Assembly: GCF_011039075.1 (NCBI RefSeq)
Contig: NZ_JAAKEG010000011.1
Coordinates: forward strand, 1 to 64,000
Direction: 5' to 3'
Origin: Adlercreutzia sp. ZJ304
Lineage (GTDB): Bacteria > Actinomycetota > Coriobacteriia > Coriobacteriales > Eggerthellaceae
DNA length: 64,000 bases
Shown here: positions 53,248 through 64,000 of the stretch, in pieces
Layout of the letters: each line of letters opens with the position of its first letter
Position numbering within the stretch: the stretch's first letter is position 1
The notes under the pieces: generated by a model
What the model saw: only the letters and a program-made list of their open reading frames with translations
Told to the model about the DNA's origin: nothing
The model's database searches: none
Position numbers and translations under genes: made by a program

Positions 53248-54615
53248 TTAAACCGCACGAACCGCCTGAGCAACTTGTTCAGCTATGTGCTTTGCAACCG
53301 ATTCATCTGCGGCCTCTACCATGACACGCACAACAGGTTCAGTACCGCTAGGACGCAGCAGCACTCGCCCATTGTCACCAAGTTCATCCTCAGCAATTTT
53401 CACAGCTGCAGCAACGCTTTCATCTGCGCTAACAGCATGTTTATCAGCAACATTAACGTTGATTAGTTCCTGAGGAAATTTTTTCATAACACTGACAGCT
53501 TCTTCAAAAGTACCACCAATGCGTTTTACAGCTGCAAGGAATTGTACTGCTGTCATAAGCCCATCGCCAGTTGAGTTGTGCTCAAGCAATATCATATGCC
53601 CCGACTGTTCGCCACCAATAGAGTACCCATTAGCGCGCATCTCTTCTAGCACATACCTATCGCCAACTTTTGTTTGAATGACATCTATACCTGCGTCGCG
53701 CATTGCATGAACGAAGCCAAGATTGCACATAACTGTACTAACCACTGTATTTTTAGCAAGAGCACCTCGACGCTTCATATCTAGCGCTATAACCGCTTCT
53801 ACAATATCGCCATCTATTTCGATACCTTTAGGCGTAACCATCATAACTCTGTCGGCATCTCCATCATGTGCAATACCAATGTCAGCGCCTGTGTCGCGTA
53901 CAAGCTGCTTTATCGGCTCTAAATGCGTAGATCCGCATTCAACATTTATATCGGTACCATCGTAATCATCGTTAATGACTATTACATCGGCACCAAGACG
54001 CTCAAGCGCAACAGGACTCGTAAGAGAAGAGGCACCATGACCCGTATCAAGAGCAATAGTCATGCCTTCAAAATTAATCCCCTGCTTTTCGATAGAGCGC
54101 ACTGCATGATCAATATAAATATCGCATGCATTTTCAACTTCTATAGCCACGCCTAACTCAGATCCTGACGGCATAGCCGCATCAGGGCTTCCTTCAGCAC
54201 ACGAAACTGCAATTTCGCCTTCAAGACCACCAGAAGTGATGAACTGCTCTATTTCGTCTTCCAATGCATCGGGCAACTTAAAGCCTTTTGCGTCGAAAAG
54301 TTTAATGCCGTTATACTCCGGAGGATTATGAGATGCAGAAATTACAGCACCACCTGCAGCATTAAGCTCTCGCACTAGAAGTGCCACACCCGGTGTAGGA
54401 ATAACGCCGGCTAGCAATGCACTACCCCCAGCGCTTGTTATGCCTGCTACCATAGCCGCTTCAAGCATATCACCAGAAAGGCGCGTATCCTTGCCGACAA
54501 CTATTGTCTTTCCTAAAAACTTAACAGCCGCCTGACCTAAATAATAGGCGATCTTATTAGTAAGTTCGACGTTAGCAACGCCTCGTACACCGTCGGTTCC
54601 AAATAACCTTGCCAT
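53248..54615 (-). CDS. glmM: Phosphoglucosamine mutase
   Basis: A 455-residue enzyme converting glucosamine-6-P to glucosamine-1-P for UDP-GlcNAc. LFGTDGVRG opens the protein; the phosphoserine loop is VISASHNPPEYNGIKLF; the metal loop is AHDGDADRVMMV; the sugar loop is GGEQSGHMI; the phosphate loop is RPSGTEPVVRVM. Start ATG at 54615 (MARLFGTDG), 1 nt past the hisE stop, with GAGGG in front. Confidence 0.96.
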   Translation of the reverse strand: MARLFGTDGVRGVANVELTNKIAYYLGQAAVKFLGKTIVVGKDTRLSGDMLEAAMVAGITSAGGSALLAGVIPTPGVALLVRELNAAGGAVISASHNPPEYNGIKLFDAKGFKLPDALEDEIEQFITSGGLEGEIAVSCAEGSPDAAMPSGSELGVAIEVENACDIYIDHAVRSIEKQGINFEGMTIALDTGHGASSLTSPVALERLGADVIVINDDYDGTDINVECGSTHLEPIKQLVRDTGADIGIAHDGDADRVMMVTPKGIEIDGDIVEAVIALDMKRRGALAKNTVVSTVMCNLGFVHAMRDAGIDVIQTKVGDRYVLEEMRANGYSIGGEQSGHMILLEHNSTGDGLMTAVQFLAAVKRIGGTFEEAVSVMKKFPQELINVNVADKHAVSADESVAAAVKIAEDELGDNGRVLLRPSGTEPVVRVMVEAADESVAKHIAEQVAQAVRAV

Positions 54616-54616
54616 A

Positions 54617-55057
54617 CTATTTCCCTCGCTTAATATGACCCTCAACAAGACGAGCTGCCCCACTAGGTCGCTCTTCGTCGGTCATGCGCTCGTTCAATTC
54701 CGCTGCAAATTCATCCATAGATATATTGAAGCGCGAAAGCAAAACCATTAGATGATACACAATATCAGCTGCCTCATAACGCAAATGATCCACAGCAAAG
54801 TCAATTATAGCCTCATCATTAGAATACACATTAAGCATCTCAGCTTCCTTGGCAGCAAGCCCCGCTTCTGCCGCTTCCTCAGATACTTTCTTGCATAAAT
54901 CGTCCAATTTCCCTTGAAGCAGTATTCGTGTATAGCTGCTTTCCCGACCTTCGCTTTTACGCGACTCTATGGTGGCAGCCAGACAATCAAGTGCCGCCCC
55001 TATCTGAGATAAGGGCGGCACCTCGCCTTCGGCAATATATATCTTGCTACTATTCAT
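54617..55057 (-). CDS. hisE: Phosphoribosyl-ATP pyrophosphatase
   Basis: A 146-residue MazG-like enzyme that hydrolyses PR-ATP in histidine synthesis. The acidic metal motifs are [14 protein letters not shown] and [15 protein letters not shown]. Start ATG at 55057 overlaps the end of rpoC by 8 bp; a longer upstream start would be inside rpoC. No other his genes are near. The rpoB-rpoC-hisE-glmM order suggests one transcript. Confidence 0.88.
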   Translation of the reverse strand: MNSSKIYIAEGEVPPLSQIGAALDCLAATIESRKSEGRESSYTRILLQGKLDDLCKKVSEEAAEAGLAAKEAEMLNVYSNDEAIIDFAVDHLRYEAADIVYHLMVLLSRFNISMDEFAAELNERMTDEERPSGAARLVEGHIKRGK

Positions 55058-58000
55058 TATCGCCTTCATTATCGGCATCAGCACTATTAGCTTCAGCTTC
55101 GACATCGGTTATGCCAAATCCAAGCCCTTCAACAGCCCCGAGCAGCGCATCAAGCTCTTCAAGGTTTCGCTGATAACTGCGCGGCGGCAAAGCCTCGCCT
55201 AGCATTTCTTCGCCTTCATTGTTGAAACGCGGCGGCTCATCTCCACCTATCAGAATAGTATCGTCAGGGCTAAACACCATGTCTAGCAGCTGTGACATAT
55301 CATCGCTTGTGGCAGACAGGTCATCTTCTATCACGTGCATAAGCCCGCGCTCTTCTAGACCCTCTTTCAATTCCTCAATAGCCTTAACGCCTATTCCCTC
55401 TATGCGCAGAAGATCATCTTCGGTATGACCCAAAAGATCGGCAACTGTTTCTATACCGGCCTCGCTAAACTTATTAGCCCAGCGCTGAGACACTCCCAAA
55501 TCGTCAAATATATAAAGACGCGCCTGCTCGTCGGTCAGATTATGTCTGCGACTACCCATGCTTAAAGCATTCAGATAGCTACCGTAGCTGCCTGTAGTGT
55601 TAAAGAAACCATCGCCATCTAAAGACCAATCTTGAGGATGCGGCAGTAAGTCTTCTATTTCACGAAGCGCCTCTGGAGCATATTCTGGCAAAACATCGCC
55701 ATCTGCCGATTCAACAGGTTGCCCCTTATATGTAATTCCCACATTGCGATAACGCGTAAGTCCGGTACCAGCAGGTATGGGTTTGCCAATAATTACATTC
55801 TCTTTTAAGCCAGCCAAATGATCAGTCTTGCCCTCTATGGCAGCGTCGGTTAGAACCTTGGTAGTTTCTTGGAACGATGCAGCTGACAACCACGAATCAG
55901 TCGCCAGTGATGCCTTTGTAATACCGAGCAGAAGCGGCTGACCTATAGGCGGCTCTTTCCCTTCCGCAATAAGATCGTTTGCAACTTTCTCAAATTCAAA
56001 ACGATTAACTTGTCCGCCCGGCAATAGGTTAGAATCGCCCGCATCTAATACCGCTACCTTGCGAAGCATCTGGCGCGCAATAACTTCAATATGCTTGTCG
56101 TTAATATCAACGCCTTGGCTGACATAAACACCTTGAACCTGTCCGACAATATAGCGAAGCGTGGTATTCGGGTCGGTCAAACGCAGCAAGTCGTGCGGAT
56201 TAATAGAACCCTTTGTAAGCTGCTGCCCTATATGAACTTCACAACCATCTACCACACCGGGCATCATAGTAACGCGCGCTGATACTACGTATTCGCGCAG
56301 ATTACCCTCTTGGTCATGGATTGTAAGCACCTTAGATGACTTATCGCCACCTATTTGCAAAGTGCCGGATATTTCCGCAAGCACAGCCTGACCCTTAGGC
56401 TTACGCGCTTCGAAAAGCTCTTGAACACGGGGAAGACCATGGGTGATGTCTTCACCAGCAACGCCGCCGGTGTGGAACGTGCGCATCGTTAGCTGCGTAC
56501 CGGGCTCACCAATAGACTGCGCAGCAATAATGCCGACAGCAGTACCTATATTAACTGGACGACCAGTTGCCAAATCCCAACCATAGCATTTCTGGCAAAC
56601 GCCATGTTCAGCATGGCAAGTCATTATTGTGCGAATTATAACTTCTGTGATACCAGCGCTTTGCATATTGCGAAGCTGCTGCATGGAAGTTATATAGTCG
56701 CCAGCATCCATCAAAACTTCGCCATTTTTGCCAGTAACAGGTTCTAATATACAACGCCCAATCAGGTTCTCGTCAAGTTCGCCCTTTTCAGTCTCTAGCG
56801 CATAAGGTACACCCTCATGAGTATGGCAGTCTATTTCGCGAACAATAACATCTTGCGCAACGTCAACCAGACGGCGAGTCAGATAACCAGAGTCGGCAGT
56901 ACGAAGCGCCGTGTCAGCCAAACCCTTACGAGCGCCATGCGTAGAAATAAAGTACTCCAACACCGACAAGCCTTCGCGGAAGTTTGCCTTAATAGGACGG
57001 TCAATAATTTCGCCTTTCGGGTCAGACATAAGACCACGCATACCAGCCAACTGACGAATCTGCTTGATATTACCGCGGGCACCCGAGAAAGCCATCATGT
57101 AAATAGGATTAAACTTGTCAAAGTTTTCAGCCATGGCATCGCCAACTTCTTCGTTGGCTTCATTCCAAATGTCTACAACCTGCTTATGACGTTCCTCGTC
57201 GCTAACAAGACCTAGTTCGTAGTCTTCATCTATAGCAGCTACCTTAGCATCGGCCTTCGCAAGTATTTCACCTTTGTTAGGCGGGATAGTAGCGTCGTAC
57301 ACAGATACGGTAACACCAGCACGTGTAGCGTAGTGGAAACCAGCATCTTTCAAACCATCCAAAATTGGAGGCAACTCAGAAAGTTCATAGGTGTTACAAA
57401 CATCCTCTACCAGACGGCTAATTTCCTTCTTGTTCATTTCGTAGTTCAAGAAAGCGTAATCTGGCGGCAGAACATCATTGAAAATAATGCGTCCAACCGT
57501 GGTTTCTATACGATCGCCTGCCTTGTGTTCCTCATAAACACCATAGCTAGTAGCAACTTGGCAAGGTACACGAAGACGCACTTTAATCTTAGCCTGCAAA
57601 TCTAGGTCGGCACGCGCATCGTATGCACGCATTGCATCATCTATGTCGGTAAATACGCGCCCTTCGCCCTCAAAGCCATCACGTGCAGCTGTCAGGTAAT
57701 ACAAACCGATAATCATGTCCTGCGTAGGTACGGTAAGCGGGCGACCGTGTGCCGGAGACTTTATGTTGTTTGAAGACAGCATAAGAACGCGAGCCTCAGC
57801 CTGCGCCTCGGCACCAAGCGGCACATGTACAGCCATTTGGTCGCCGTCGAAGTCGGCATTAAACGCAGTACAAACAAGCGGGTGCAGACGAATTGCTTTA
57901 CCTTCAACAAGCACTGGCTCGAAAGCCTGAATGCCCAAGCGGTGCAGGGTTGGTGCGCGGTTCAAAAGTACCGGATGATCTGCGATAACTTCCTCAAGCA

Positions 58001-59471
58001 CGTCCCATACGCGGCTTGCTCCGCGATCTACCTTGCGCTTCGCATCTTTAATATTGTTCGCATATTCAAGCTCGACCAAACGCTTTATAACAAAAGGCTT
58101 GAACAGCTCTAATGCCATCTGACTAGGCAGACCACATTGATGCAGTTTCAGCTGCGGACCAACAACAATAACCGAACGACCTGAATAGTCAACGCGCTTG
58201 CCCAACAAGTTCTGGCGGAAACGACCTTGCTTGCCCTTTAGCATATCGCTAATCGACTTCAACGGACGATTACCGGGACCTGTAACCGGGCGACCACGAC
58301 GACCGTTATCAAACAAACTGTCAACCGCTTCCTGCAGCATGCGCTTTTCGTTGTTAACGATAATTTCAGGTGCGCCCAAATCGAGCAGACGCTTCAAACG
58401 ATTGTTGCGATTAATTACGCGACGATATAAATCGTTTAGGTCTGAAGTAGCGAAACGACCACCATCCAACTGCACCATTGGACGCAGATCGGGCGGTATA
58501 ACCGGCACTACATCTAAAATCATATCGGTGGGACTATTGTCGCTCTTCAGGAACGCATCTACCACCTTCAAGCGTTTTGTAGCCTTAACGCGCTTTTGAC
58601 CCTTACCGGTGCTTATAACTTCGCGCAACTCTTCTGCCGTGGCTTCCAAATCTATCTGATCTAGCAAATCGCGGACAGCCTCAGCACCCATGCCGCCAGT
58701 AAAGTAATCGCTATAGTTCGCGCGCATTTCGCGATAAAGAGCCTCATCTGGCACAAGCTGCTTCGGCTCTATACGCATAAATTCATCTAGCGCATCGGCA
58801 CGCAGCGCCTTGCGCTCGTTAAATTCCTCGTAAATGTCGGCAATTTCTTGATTAACCTCTTCGGGGGTTAAACGATCGTCATCGTCGGCATAGTCGATAA
58901 AATCGTCATCCTCGGGCACATAGTCGGTAGAAAGCTTACGTGTAGCCTCTATCAACCTGTCGCGCTCAGCGTCAATTTCCTCTAAGTCAGCCGCAAGTTC
59001 ATCACGCAGCTCATCTGCATCTTCTTCGCGCGCTTCCTTATCTACACTGGTAATAATTGAGCTAGCGAAATAAAGGACTTTCTCCAATTCCTTCGGCGGA
59101 ATGTCTAGAAGATAACCTAGACGCGAAGGGGACCCTTTGAAATACCAGATATGACTTACCGGCGCTGCCAGTTCTATATGACCCATGCGTTCGCGACGAA
59201 CCTTTGAACGCGTAACTTCAACACCGCAGCGTTCGCACACAATGCCGCGGAAACGAACGCGCTTGTATTTACCGCACGCGCATTCCCAGTCTTTCGTAGG
59301 ACCAAATATCTTCTCGCAGTAAAGACCATCTTTTTCAGGCTTCAAAGTACGATAGTTAATAGTCTCTGGCTTTTTAACTTCACCACGCGACCAGCTACGT
59401 ACATCTTCAGCACTTGCAAGGGATATGCGAAGCGCATCGAAATTGCGCACATCGTATTCGGTGTTCGCCAT
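55050..59471 (-). CDS. rpoC: RNA polymerase beta' subunit with extended C terminus
   Basis: A 1473-residue beta' subunit. The N-terminal zinc ribbon is [19 protein letters not shown]; the catalytic loop is [12 protein letters not shown]; the second zinc site is in [11 protein letters not shown]; the trigger-loop region and the closing block [23 protein letters not shown] are standard. Actinobacterial beta' normally ends soon after that block; here ~190 residues follow. Residues 1321-1377 of this tail ([20 protein letters not shown], then [20 protein letters not shown], then [15 protein letters not shown]) closely resemble the helix-hairpin-helix C-terminal domain of RpoA. The remainder is acidic. 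AAAGGAG precedes the ATG, which overlaps the rpoB stop (TAATG). Confidence 0.97.
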   Translation of the reverse strand: MANTEYDVRNFDALRISLASAEDVRSWSRGEVKKPETINYRTLKPEKDGLYCEKIFGPTKDWECACGKYKRVRFRGIVCERCGVEVTRSKVRRERMGHIELAAPVSHIWYFKGSPSRLGYLLDIPPKELEKVLYFASSIITSVDKEAREEDADELRDELAADLEEIDAERDRLIEATRKLSTDYVPEDDDFIDYADDDDRLTPEEVNQEIADIYEEFNERKALRADALDEFMRIEPKQLVPDEALYREMRANYSDYFTGGMGAEAVRDLLDQIDLEATAEELREVISTGKGQKRVKATKRLKVVDAFLKSDNSPTDMILDVVPVIPPDLRPMVQLDGGRFATSDLNDLYRRVINRNNRLKRLLDLGAPEIIVNNEKRMLQEAVDSLFDNGRRGRPVTGPGNRPLKSISDMLKGKQGRFRQNLLGKRVDYSGRSVIVVGPQLKLHQCGLPSQMALELFKPFVIKRLVELEYANNIKDAKRKVDRGASRVWDVLEEVIADHPVLLNRAPTLHRLGIQAFEPVLVEGKAIRLHPLVCTAFNADFDGDQMAVHVPLGAEAQAEARVLMLSSNNIKSPAHGRPLTVPTQDMIIGLYYLTAARDGFEGEGRVFTDIDDAMRAYDARADLDLQAKIKVRLRVPCQVATSYGVYEEHKAGDRIETTVGRIIFNDVLPPDYAFLNYEMNKKEISRLVEDVCNTYELSELPPILDGLKDAGFHYATRAGVTVSVYDATIPPNKGEILAKADAKVAAIDEDYELGLVSDEERHKQVVDIWNEANEEVGDAMAENFDKFNPIYMMAFSGARGNIKQIRQLAGMRGLMSDPKGEIIDRPIKANFREGLSVLEYFISTHGARKGLADTALRTADSGYLTRRLVDVAQDVIVREIDCHTHEGVPYALETEKGELDENLIGRCILEPVTGKNGEVLMDAGDYITSMQQLRNMQSAGITEVIIRTIMTCHAEHGVCQKCYGWDLATGRPVNIGTAVGIIAAQSIGEPGTQLTMRTFHTGGVAGEDITHGLPRVQELFEARKPKGQAVLAEISGTLQIGGDKSSKVLTIHDQEGNLREYVVSARVTMMPGVVDGCEVHIGQQLTKGSINPHDLLRLTDPNTTLRYIVGQVQGVYVSQGVDINDKHIEVIARQMLRKVAVLDAGDSNLLPGGQVNRFEFEKVANDLIAEGKEPPIGQPLLLGITKASLATDSWLSAASFQETTKVLTDAAIEGKTDHLAGLKENVIIGKPIPAGTGLTRYRNVGITYKGQPVESADGDVLPEYAPEALREIEDLLPHPQDWSLDGDGFFNTTGSYGSYLNALSMGSRRHNLTDEQARLYIFDDLGVSQRWANKFSEAGIETVADLLGHTEDDLLRIEGIGVKAIEELKEGLEERGLMHVIEDDLSATSDDMSQLLDMVFSPDDTILIGGDEPPRFNNEGEEMLGEALPPRSYQRNLEELDALLGAVEGLGFGITDVEAEANSADADNEGDNE

Positions 59472-62400
59472 TATTCGGCTCCTTTCTCTTCATTGGAACC
59501 GATCAACTCATTAGCAAGGTTGTCCAATGCTTCTGCGGAATTATTGTTCACAGGTGCGCTGGTGCCTAAATCGGCGCCTATCAGCGTATCTCCATCATCA
59601 ATCAATAAATCGGCTGTGTTGTCGCGGTCGATATCACTCATAAGTTCACCAAGTTCAGCAGCTATATCGTCTATAGCGTTGCTCTCTTGCTTCTCGGTTT
59701 CGCGGGCACCCGATGCCAAAGCCTCGTAAATAGCACGATCTTCGTCGCCCTCGTCACCGTCAATATTTACATCGCTTGCGCCGAGCGCACCTTCAAGTTC
59801 AACATTCAAGCAAAGGCTCTTCATTTCCTTTACCAAAACCTTGAACGACTCAGGCACTTCAGGAGCCGGAATATTTTCGCCTTTCACAATGGCTTCGTAG
59901 CTCTTTACACGACCTGCCGTGTCGTCAGATTTCACAGTTAGAATCTCTTGCAACACATTGCTTGCGCCGTAAGCGTAGAGCGCCCACACTTCCATTTCGC
60001 CGAAGCGCTGACCGCCGAACTGCGCCTTGCCGCCTAGCGGCTGCTGGGTGATAAGACTGTAAGGACCAGTAGAGCGTGCATGAATCTTATCGTCAACCAT
60101 ATGACCGAGTTTAAGAATGTATGTAGCACCCACAGTAATAGGTTCGCGGAATTTCTCGCCTGTACGACCATCGTATAGCCAAGTCTTACCGGTAGGAGTA
60201 AGTTGCGGCACCATTTCGTCGCGCGCCATTTCGCCATACTTCTTATGGTTCATATTTATTAGGTTGCGATTAGCCTTCACAATAGCATCTGAAATTTCGT
60301 CTTCAGTGGCACCGTCAAACACAGGCGTGGCAACAAACATGGGACCTTCCACCACGTCATCGGTTTCAGCGTCGTCAGACCAGCCCCACTTCGCAGCCCA
60401 ACCCAAGTGATTCTCAAGCAGCTGACCCACATTCATACGGCTAGGAACGCCCAGCGGATTCAGGATTACGTCGATAGGCGTACCATCAGCCAAGTAAGGC
60501 ATGTCTTCCACAGGAAGCACGCGGCTGATAACACCCTTGTTACCGTGACGACCGGAAAGCTTGTCGCCCTGTTGCACCTTACGCTTTTGAGCAACATAGA
60601 CACGCACCAGATCTTTAACTTGCGGCGGCAAATCGTCGCCAGCTTCGCGGCTGAAACGCAAAATGCCAATAACGCGACCACCCGCACCGTGCGGCACCTT
60701 CAAAGATGTATCGCGCACTTCGCGTGCCTTTTCGCCAAATATAGCACGCAGCAGGCGCTCTTCAGCGGTAAGCTCGGTTTCACCCTTCGGAGTAACTTTG
60801 CCGACCAAGACATCGCCCGGACCAACCTCGGCACCTACGCGAATTATGCCGTCGGCATCAAGGTCGGTAATCATATCGTCAGAGATATTCGGTATTTCGC
60901 GCGTTATTTCCTCGTCGCCCAACTTTGTTTCGCGGGCATCAACCTCGTATTCGGCTATCTGAATGCTGGTAAGCAGGTCTTCGGAAACCACGCGCTCGGA
61001 TACGATAATAGCGTCCTCGTAGTTGTAACCTTCCCACGGCATGTAGGCAACCATCAGATTTGCGCCCAGCGCTAACTCGCCATGATCGCAGCTTGGACCA
61101 TCAGCTAAAACATCTCCCACTTCCACTCTGTCGCCGGGGCGAACAATGGGCTTATGGTTAATGCAGCCAGACTGGTTAGAGCGCTGGAATTTAGGAATTA
61201 GATATTCGTCGTATTCCCCATCGTCTGTCTCTATGATGATGGTCTGACCATCCACATAGTCAACCACGCCGGAATTCTGCGCGACTAATATCTCGCCAGA
61301 GTCAACCGCGATGCGATGCTCAATGCCAGTACCAACAAGCGGTGCTTCGGTACGCAGCAGCGGCACAGCCTGACGCTGCATGTTTGAACCCATCAACGCA
61401 CGGTTAGCATCGTCGTGTTCGAGGAATGGAATAAGAGACGTAGCCACACTAGTCATCTGGCGCGGAGAAACGTCCATATAATCAACTTGTGTAGGCGGAA
61501 CTTCATCAGGTTCGCCAAATTCACCAGCAGCATTCTTTGTACGACAGAGAATACGAGCGCTGGGATGCCAATTACCGTCTTTATCGTATGTGCCGAACTC
61601 GCGCGTTTTAGGATCGAATGGATCGTTAGCCTGCGCAATAACGTAGTTTTCTTCCTCGTCAGCCGTAAGATAATCTACATCATCTGTTACTTTGCCATCG
61701 ACCACACGGCGATACGGACTTTCAATAAAACCAAACGGATTAACGCGCGCATATGCCGCCAGCGAACCAATCAGACCAATGTTTGGACCTTCAGGCGTCT
61801 CAATTGGGCACATGCGACCATAGTGAGAAGTATGCACGTCGCGCACTTCAAAGCCTGCGCGTTCGCGCGACAAACCGCCCGGACCCAAAGCCGACAGGCG
61901 GCGCTTATGCGTAATGCCGGCAGCAGGATTTGTTTGATCCATGAACTGAGACAGCTGCGAAGATCCGAAAAACTCCTTGATAGCTGCCACAATTGGACGA
62001 ATATTCACAAGGCTTTGCGGAGTGATTTCTTCAGGCTCTTGCATGCTCATGCGCTCGCGCACCACGCGCTCCATGCGTGAAAGACCAATACGGAACTGAT
62101 TTTGAATCAGTTCGCCCACAGTGCGGATACGGCGGTTACCAAAATGGTCAATATCGTCAACCTGATAACCTTCTTCGCCTGCATGAAGCGCAATTATGTA
62201 GCGCATTGTGCGCACAATATCTTCGCGCGTAAGCGTGGAAGACTCAGCCGATTCAGGATTTTCGCCCAGCTTTTTATCTATCTTGTAGCGACCCACCTTC
62301 GCCAAATCGTAACGCTGCGGATTAAAGAACAAGCCATCTAACAGCGTGCGAGCTGAATCAATTGTAGGCGGCTCGCCCGGACGGAAGCGCTTGTAAAGCT

Positions 62401-63115
62401 CAATTAGGCTTTCCTCGCGGGTAGTAGCTGGGTCACGCTCTAGGGTGCGGCGCAGCATTTCAGAATCGCCAAGAAGATCGATTATCTCTTCGTTCGTCTC
62501 GGCTAGTCCAAGTGCGCGCACCAACAGCGTGGCAGGCTGCTTACGCTTACGGTCAATACGAACCGACAGCACATCGCGCTTATCGGTTTCAAATTCTAGC
62601 CAAGCACCGCGGCTAGGAATAACCTTAGCGTTATATATAGTCTTGTCAGAAGTCTTATCGCGCTCACTTCCAAAATAAACACCCGGGCTACGCACTAGCT
62701 GACTTACCACTACGCGCTCGGTGCCGTTTATGATGAACGTACCACGCGGAGTCATAAGCGGAAAATCGCCCATGAACACCTTTTGTTCTTCAATAACACC
62801 TGTTTCGCGATTAATGAAACGCACATTTGCGCGAAGAGCAGCTTGGTAGCTGACATCTTTTTCCTTGCATTCATCAACCGTATACTTCGGCTCTTCGAAC
62901 TCGTGTTCGCCGAATTCGAGCGCCATATCTTTAGTGCTGTTCTCAATTGGAGCAATATCGTTGAAAGCTTGCGTAATGCCTTCCGTTTGGAAATGCTTAA
63001 AACTTTCTGTTTGGATACCGATAAGATTCGGAAGATCCATTACATCTTGGATCTTTGCGAAACTGCGTCGATCTCTGTAATTGCTGGTAGTAGGTGATTT
63101 TTTTAGCTTTGCCAC
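59471..63115 (-). CDS. rpoB: RNA polymerase beta subunit
   Basis: A 1214-residue beta subunit. The rifampicin region reads [20 protein letters not shown] followed by [19 protein letters not shown], with Asp, His and Ser at the three classic resistance positions, so a sensitive sequence is predicted. The C-terminal core has [20 protein letters not shown], and an acidic ~100-residue tail follows. The start is GTG at 63115 with AAGGGGGA upstream. Unusually, no ribosomal protein genes precede it; the next gene diverges. Confidence 0.97.
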   Translation of the reverse strand: MAKLKKSPTTSNYRDRRSFAKIQDVMDLPNLIGIQTESFKHFQTEGITQAFNDIAPIENSTKDMALEFGEHEFEEPKYTVDECKEKDVSYQAALRANVRFINRETGVIEEQKVFMGDFPLMTPRGTFIINGTERVVVSQLVRSPGVYFGSERDKTSDKTIYNAKVIPSRGAWLEFETDKRDVLSVRIDRKRKQPATLLVRALGLAETNEEIIDLLGDSEMLRRTLERDPATTREESLIELYKRFRPGEPPTIDSARTLLDGLFFNPQRYDLAKVGRYKIDKKLGENPESAESSTLTREDIVRTMRYIIALHAGEEGYQVDDIDHFGNRRIRTVGELIQNQFRIGLSRMERVVRERMSMQEPEEITPQSLVNIRPIVAAIKEFFGSSQLSQFMDQTNPAAGITHKRRLSALGPGGLSRERAGFEVRDVHTSHYGRMCPIETPEGPNIGLIGSLAAYARVNPFGFIESPYRRVVDGKVTDDVDYLTADEEENYVIAQANDPFDPKTREFGTYDKDGNWHPSARILCRTKNAAGEFGEPDEVPPTQVDYMDVSPRQMTSVATSLIPFLEHDDANRALMGSNMQRQAVPLLRTEAPLVGTGIEHRIAVDSGEILVAQNSGVVDYVDGQTIIIETDDGEYDEYLIPKFQRSNQSGCINHKPIVRPGDRVEVGDVLADGPSCDHGELALGANLMVAYMPWEGYNYEDAIIVSERVVSEDLLTSIQIAEYEVDARETKLGDEEITREIPNISDDMITDLDADGIIRVGAEVGPGDVLVGKVTPKGETELTAEERLLRAIFGEKAREVRDTSLKVPHGAGGRVIGILRFSREAGDDLPPQVKDLVRVYVAQKRKVQQGDKLSGRHGNKGVISRVLPVEDMPYLADGTPIDVILNPLGVPSRMNVGQLLENHLGWAAKWGWSDDAETDDVVEGPMFVATPVFDGATEDEISDAIVKANRNLINMNHKKYGEMARDEMVPQLTPTGKTWLYDGRTGEKFREPITVGATYILKLGHMVDDKIHARSTGPYSLITQQPLGGKAQFGGQRFGEMEVWALYAYGASNVLQEILTVKSDDTAGRVKSYEAIVKGENIPAPEVPESFKVLVKEMKSLCLNVELEGALGASDVNIDGDEGDEDRAIYEALASGARETEKQESNAIDDIAAELGELMSDIDRDNTADLLIDDGDTLIGADLGTSAPVNNNSAEALDNLANELIGSNEEKGAE

Positions 63116-63169
63116 GAAGCTGATCCCCCTTCAAAATTCCTTTGGAACTGAAAATTGCAGCAACGCACT

Positions 63170-63198
63170 AAAATACTTAAAAGTACGCCCTTGGTCAA
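63170..63198 (-). promoter_or_regulatory. Probable rpoB promoter
   Basis: On the minus strand TTGACC (63198-63193) and TATTTT (63175-63170) have a 17-bp spacer and lie about 55 bp before the rpoB GTG. The 260-bp divergent gap shows no other clear structure. Confidence 0.55.
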
Positions 63199-63375
63199 GA
63201 AAAATTTTTTAGAAATATGTAGTTTTTGTGTTTTATATATAAACAACCACTAATAAGCAAACCAACAACGGATGCACTCAATCTTAACATTCATATAACC
63301 GATCAAACGTAAGCGATGCCTAACGATGTGTGATACGCTTTCAACATAACTTTCTAAACGGAAAAGGAGTTCGAA

Positions 63376-64000
63376 ATGGGCAATTGTTTGGTGGCGCAAT
63401 CTGGAGGACCAACTGCTGTTATAAATGCTTCACTGGCAGGCGTTGTGCGCGCAAATCAGCTAAACCCAATATATGACCACGTATATGGTGGCATTCACGG
63501 CATAGAGGGCGTGCTTGAAGAGAAACTTTACGATCTGACCAATCTTTCAGGAGCAGAAATTGAATTACTGCGCCAAACTCCATCAAGCGCGCTTGGTACT
63601 TGCCGCTATAAGTTAAAGCGCGACAATCCAGCCGATTTCGAGCGCCTGTTAACCATAATGGACAAAAATGATATAGACGTAATGTTTTATATCGGCGGCA
63701 ACGATTCTATGGACACAGTAGATGCACTTTCAGAATATGCCGCCGCGCACAACAGCAAGAAGCGCTTCGTTGGTATTCCGAAAACTGTTGATAACGACCT
63801 AGTGCCTGTAGACCACTGCCCCGGCTTCCCAAGTGCCGCTAAGCTGGCTTGTCTAGTAACGCATGCCACACGCTTAGATTATGATGCCTACACGCGCCCC
63901 GAGGTATTTGTGCTTGAAACCATGGGTCGCGATGCTGGCTGGTTAGCTGCAAGCTGCTGTTTAACTGGCGATGTAGATTTGTTGGTGCTGCCCGAAGTAG
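63376..64000 (+). CDS. PPi-type 6-phosphofructokinase, cut by the window edge
   Basis: The first 208 residues of a phosphofructokinase. NCLVAQSGGPTAVINASLAG binds the phosphoryl donor; GGNDSMDT carries the Asp that marks the pyrophosphate-dependent class in place of the GGDGS of ATP enzymes; PKTVDNDL holds the catalytic Asp. It would phosphorylate fructose-6-P with PPi, reversibly. AAAAGGAG precedes the ATG at 63376. The reading frame is open to the end of the window. Confidence 0.9.
   Translation, partial: MGNCLVAQSGGPTAVINASLAGVVRANQLNPIYDHVYGGIHGIEGVLEEKLYDLTNLSGAEIELLRQTPSSALGTCRYKLKRDNPADFERLLTIMDKNDIDVMFYIGGNDSMDTVDALSEYAAAHNSKKRFVGIPKTVDNDLVPVDHCPGFPSAAKLACLVTHATRLDYDAYTRPEVFVLETMGRDAGWLAASCCLTGDVDLLVLPEV

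Noticed and set aside
61830-62010. Rifampicin-resistance substitution in RpoB
   Set aside because: The Asp, His and Ser at the classic positions are the sensitive forms.

Overview
The window looks like the chromosome of an actinobacterium, most likely a member of the Coriobacteriia (Eggerthellaceae-like). This is an inference from the style of the housekeeping proteins: actinobacterial-type RpoB and RpoC, a SEC-C methionine aminopeptidase, a Tat-exported coiled-coil NlpC/P60 hydrolase and an LCP protein with a LytR_C tail. Most genes are moderately A+T-leaning, which is low for the phylum. No rRNA operon, phage or CRISPR array is visible. The sequence ends inside a gene at the right edge.

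Layout. 0.2-5.4 kb holds a cell-wall hydrolase, a PutP-type symporter, an aspartate aminotransferase and YebC. 5.5-12 kb, read leftwards, is a molybdenum block: modA, an enlarged modB, modC, moaA and moaC, with pyk at the end. Two palindromes lie in front of modA. 12.2-16.5 kb carries an LCP protein, ligA and a small Phd-like protein. 16.5-17.2 kb is a miniature IS-derived element. 17.3-19.6 kb has two membrane proteins of unknown function. 19.8-30.4 kb has map and, converging on it, a long leftward block alaS - ruvX - mltG - aroE - aroC - aroK - aroB - aroQ - M24 peptidase, which supplies most of the shikimate pathway. 30.5-35 kb has an AI-2E-type permease, a DUF948 protein, rarA and galU. 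35.1-39 kb has a lipoprotein, ribD-ribE-ribH and a DUF362 iron-sulfur protein. 39.1-41 kb has an ABC binding protein and permease without an ATPase, followed by tRNA-Ala(CGC).

41.0-47.3 kb is the accessory part. A small insertion sits at the 3' end of tRNA-Ala, bounded by 200-bp direct repeats. It carries a DUF3800 gene and a second copy of the miniature element, which itself split one of the repeats. Beyond it lie a ZIP transporter, a decayed hipBA pair, an alkyltransferase-like gene, a lone ferrochelatase and a LuxR remnant. Codon use in the ZIP-to-hemH stretch looks richer in G/C-ending codons than elsewhere.

47.4-64 kb returns to core genes: mnmA, a divergent pair for polyphosphate use and synthesis (PAP/PPK2 and PPK1), glmM, hisE, rpoC and rpoB read leftwards as one unit, and a PPi-type phosphofructokinase diverging from rpoB.

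The two most unusual observations are: (i) a family of four hairpin elements, in two tandem pairs 48 kb apart, each between the 3' ends of converging genes, with a nearly constant 30-nt loop on stems whose sequences differ but still pair; and (ii) a C-terminal extension of RpoC that contains a segment closely resembling the C-terminal domain of the RNA polymerase alpha subunit.
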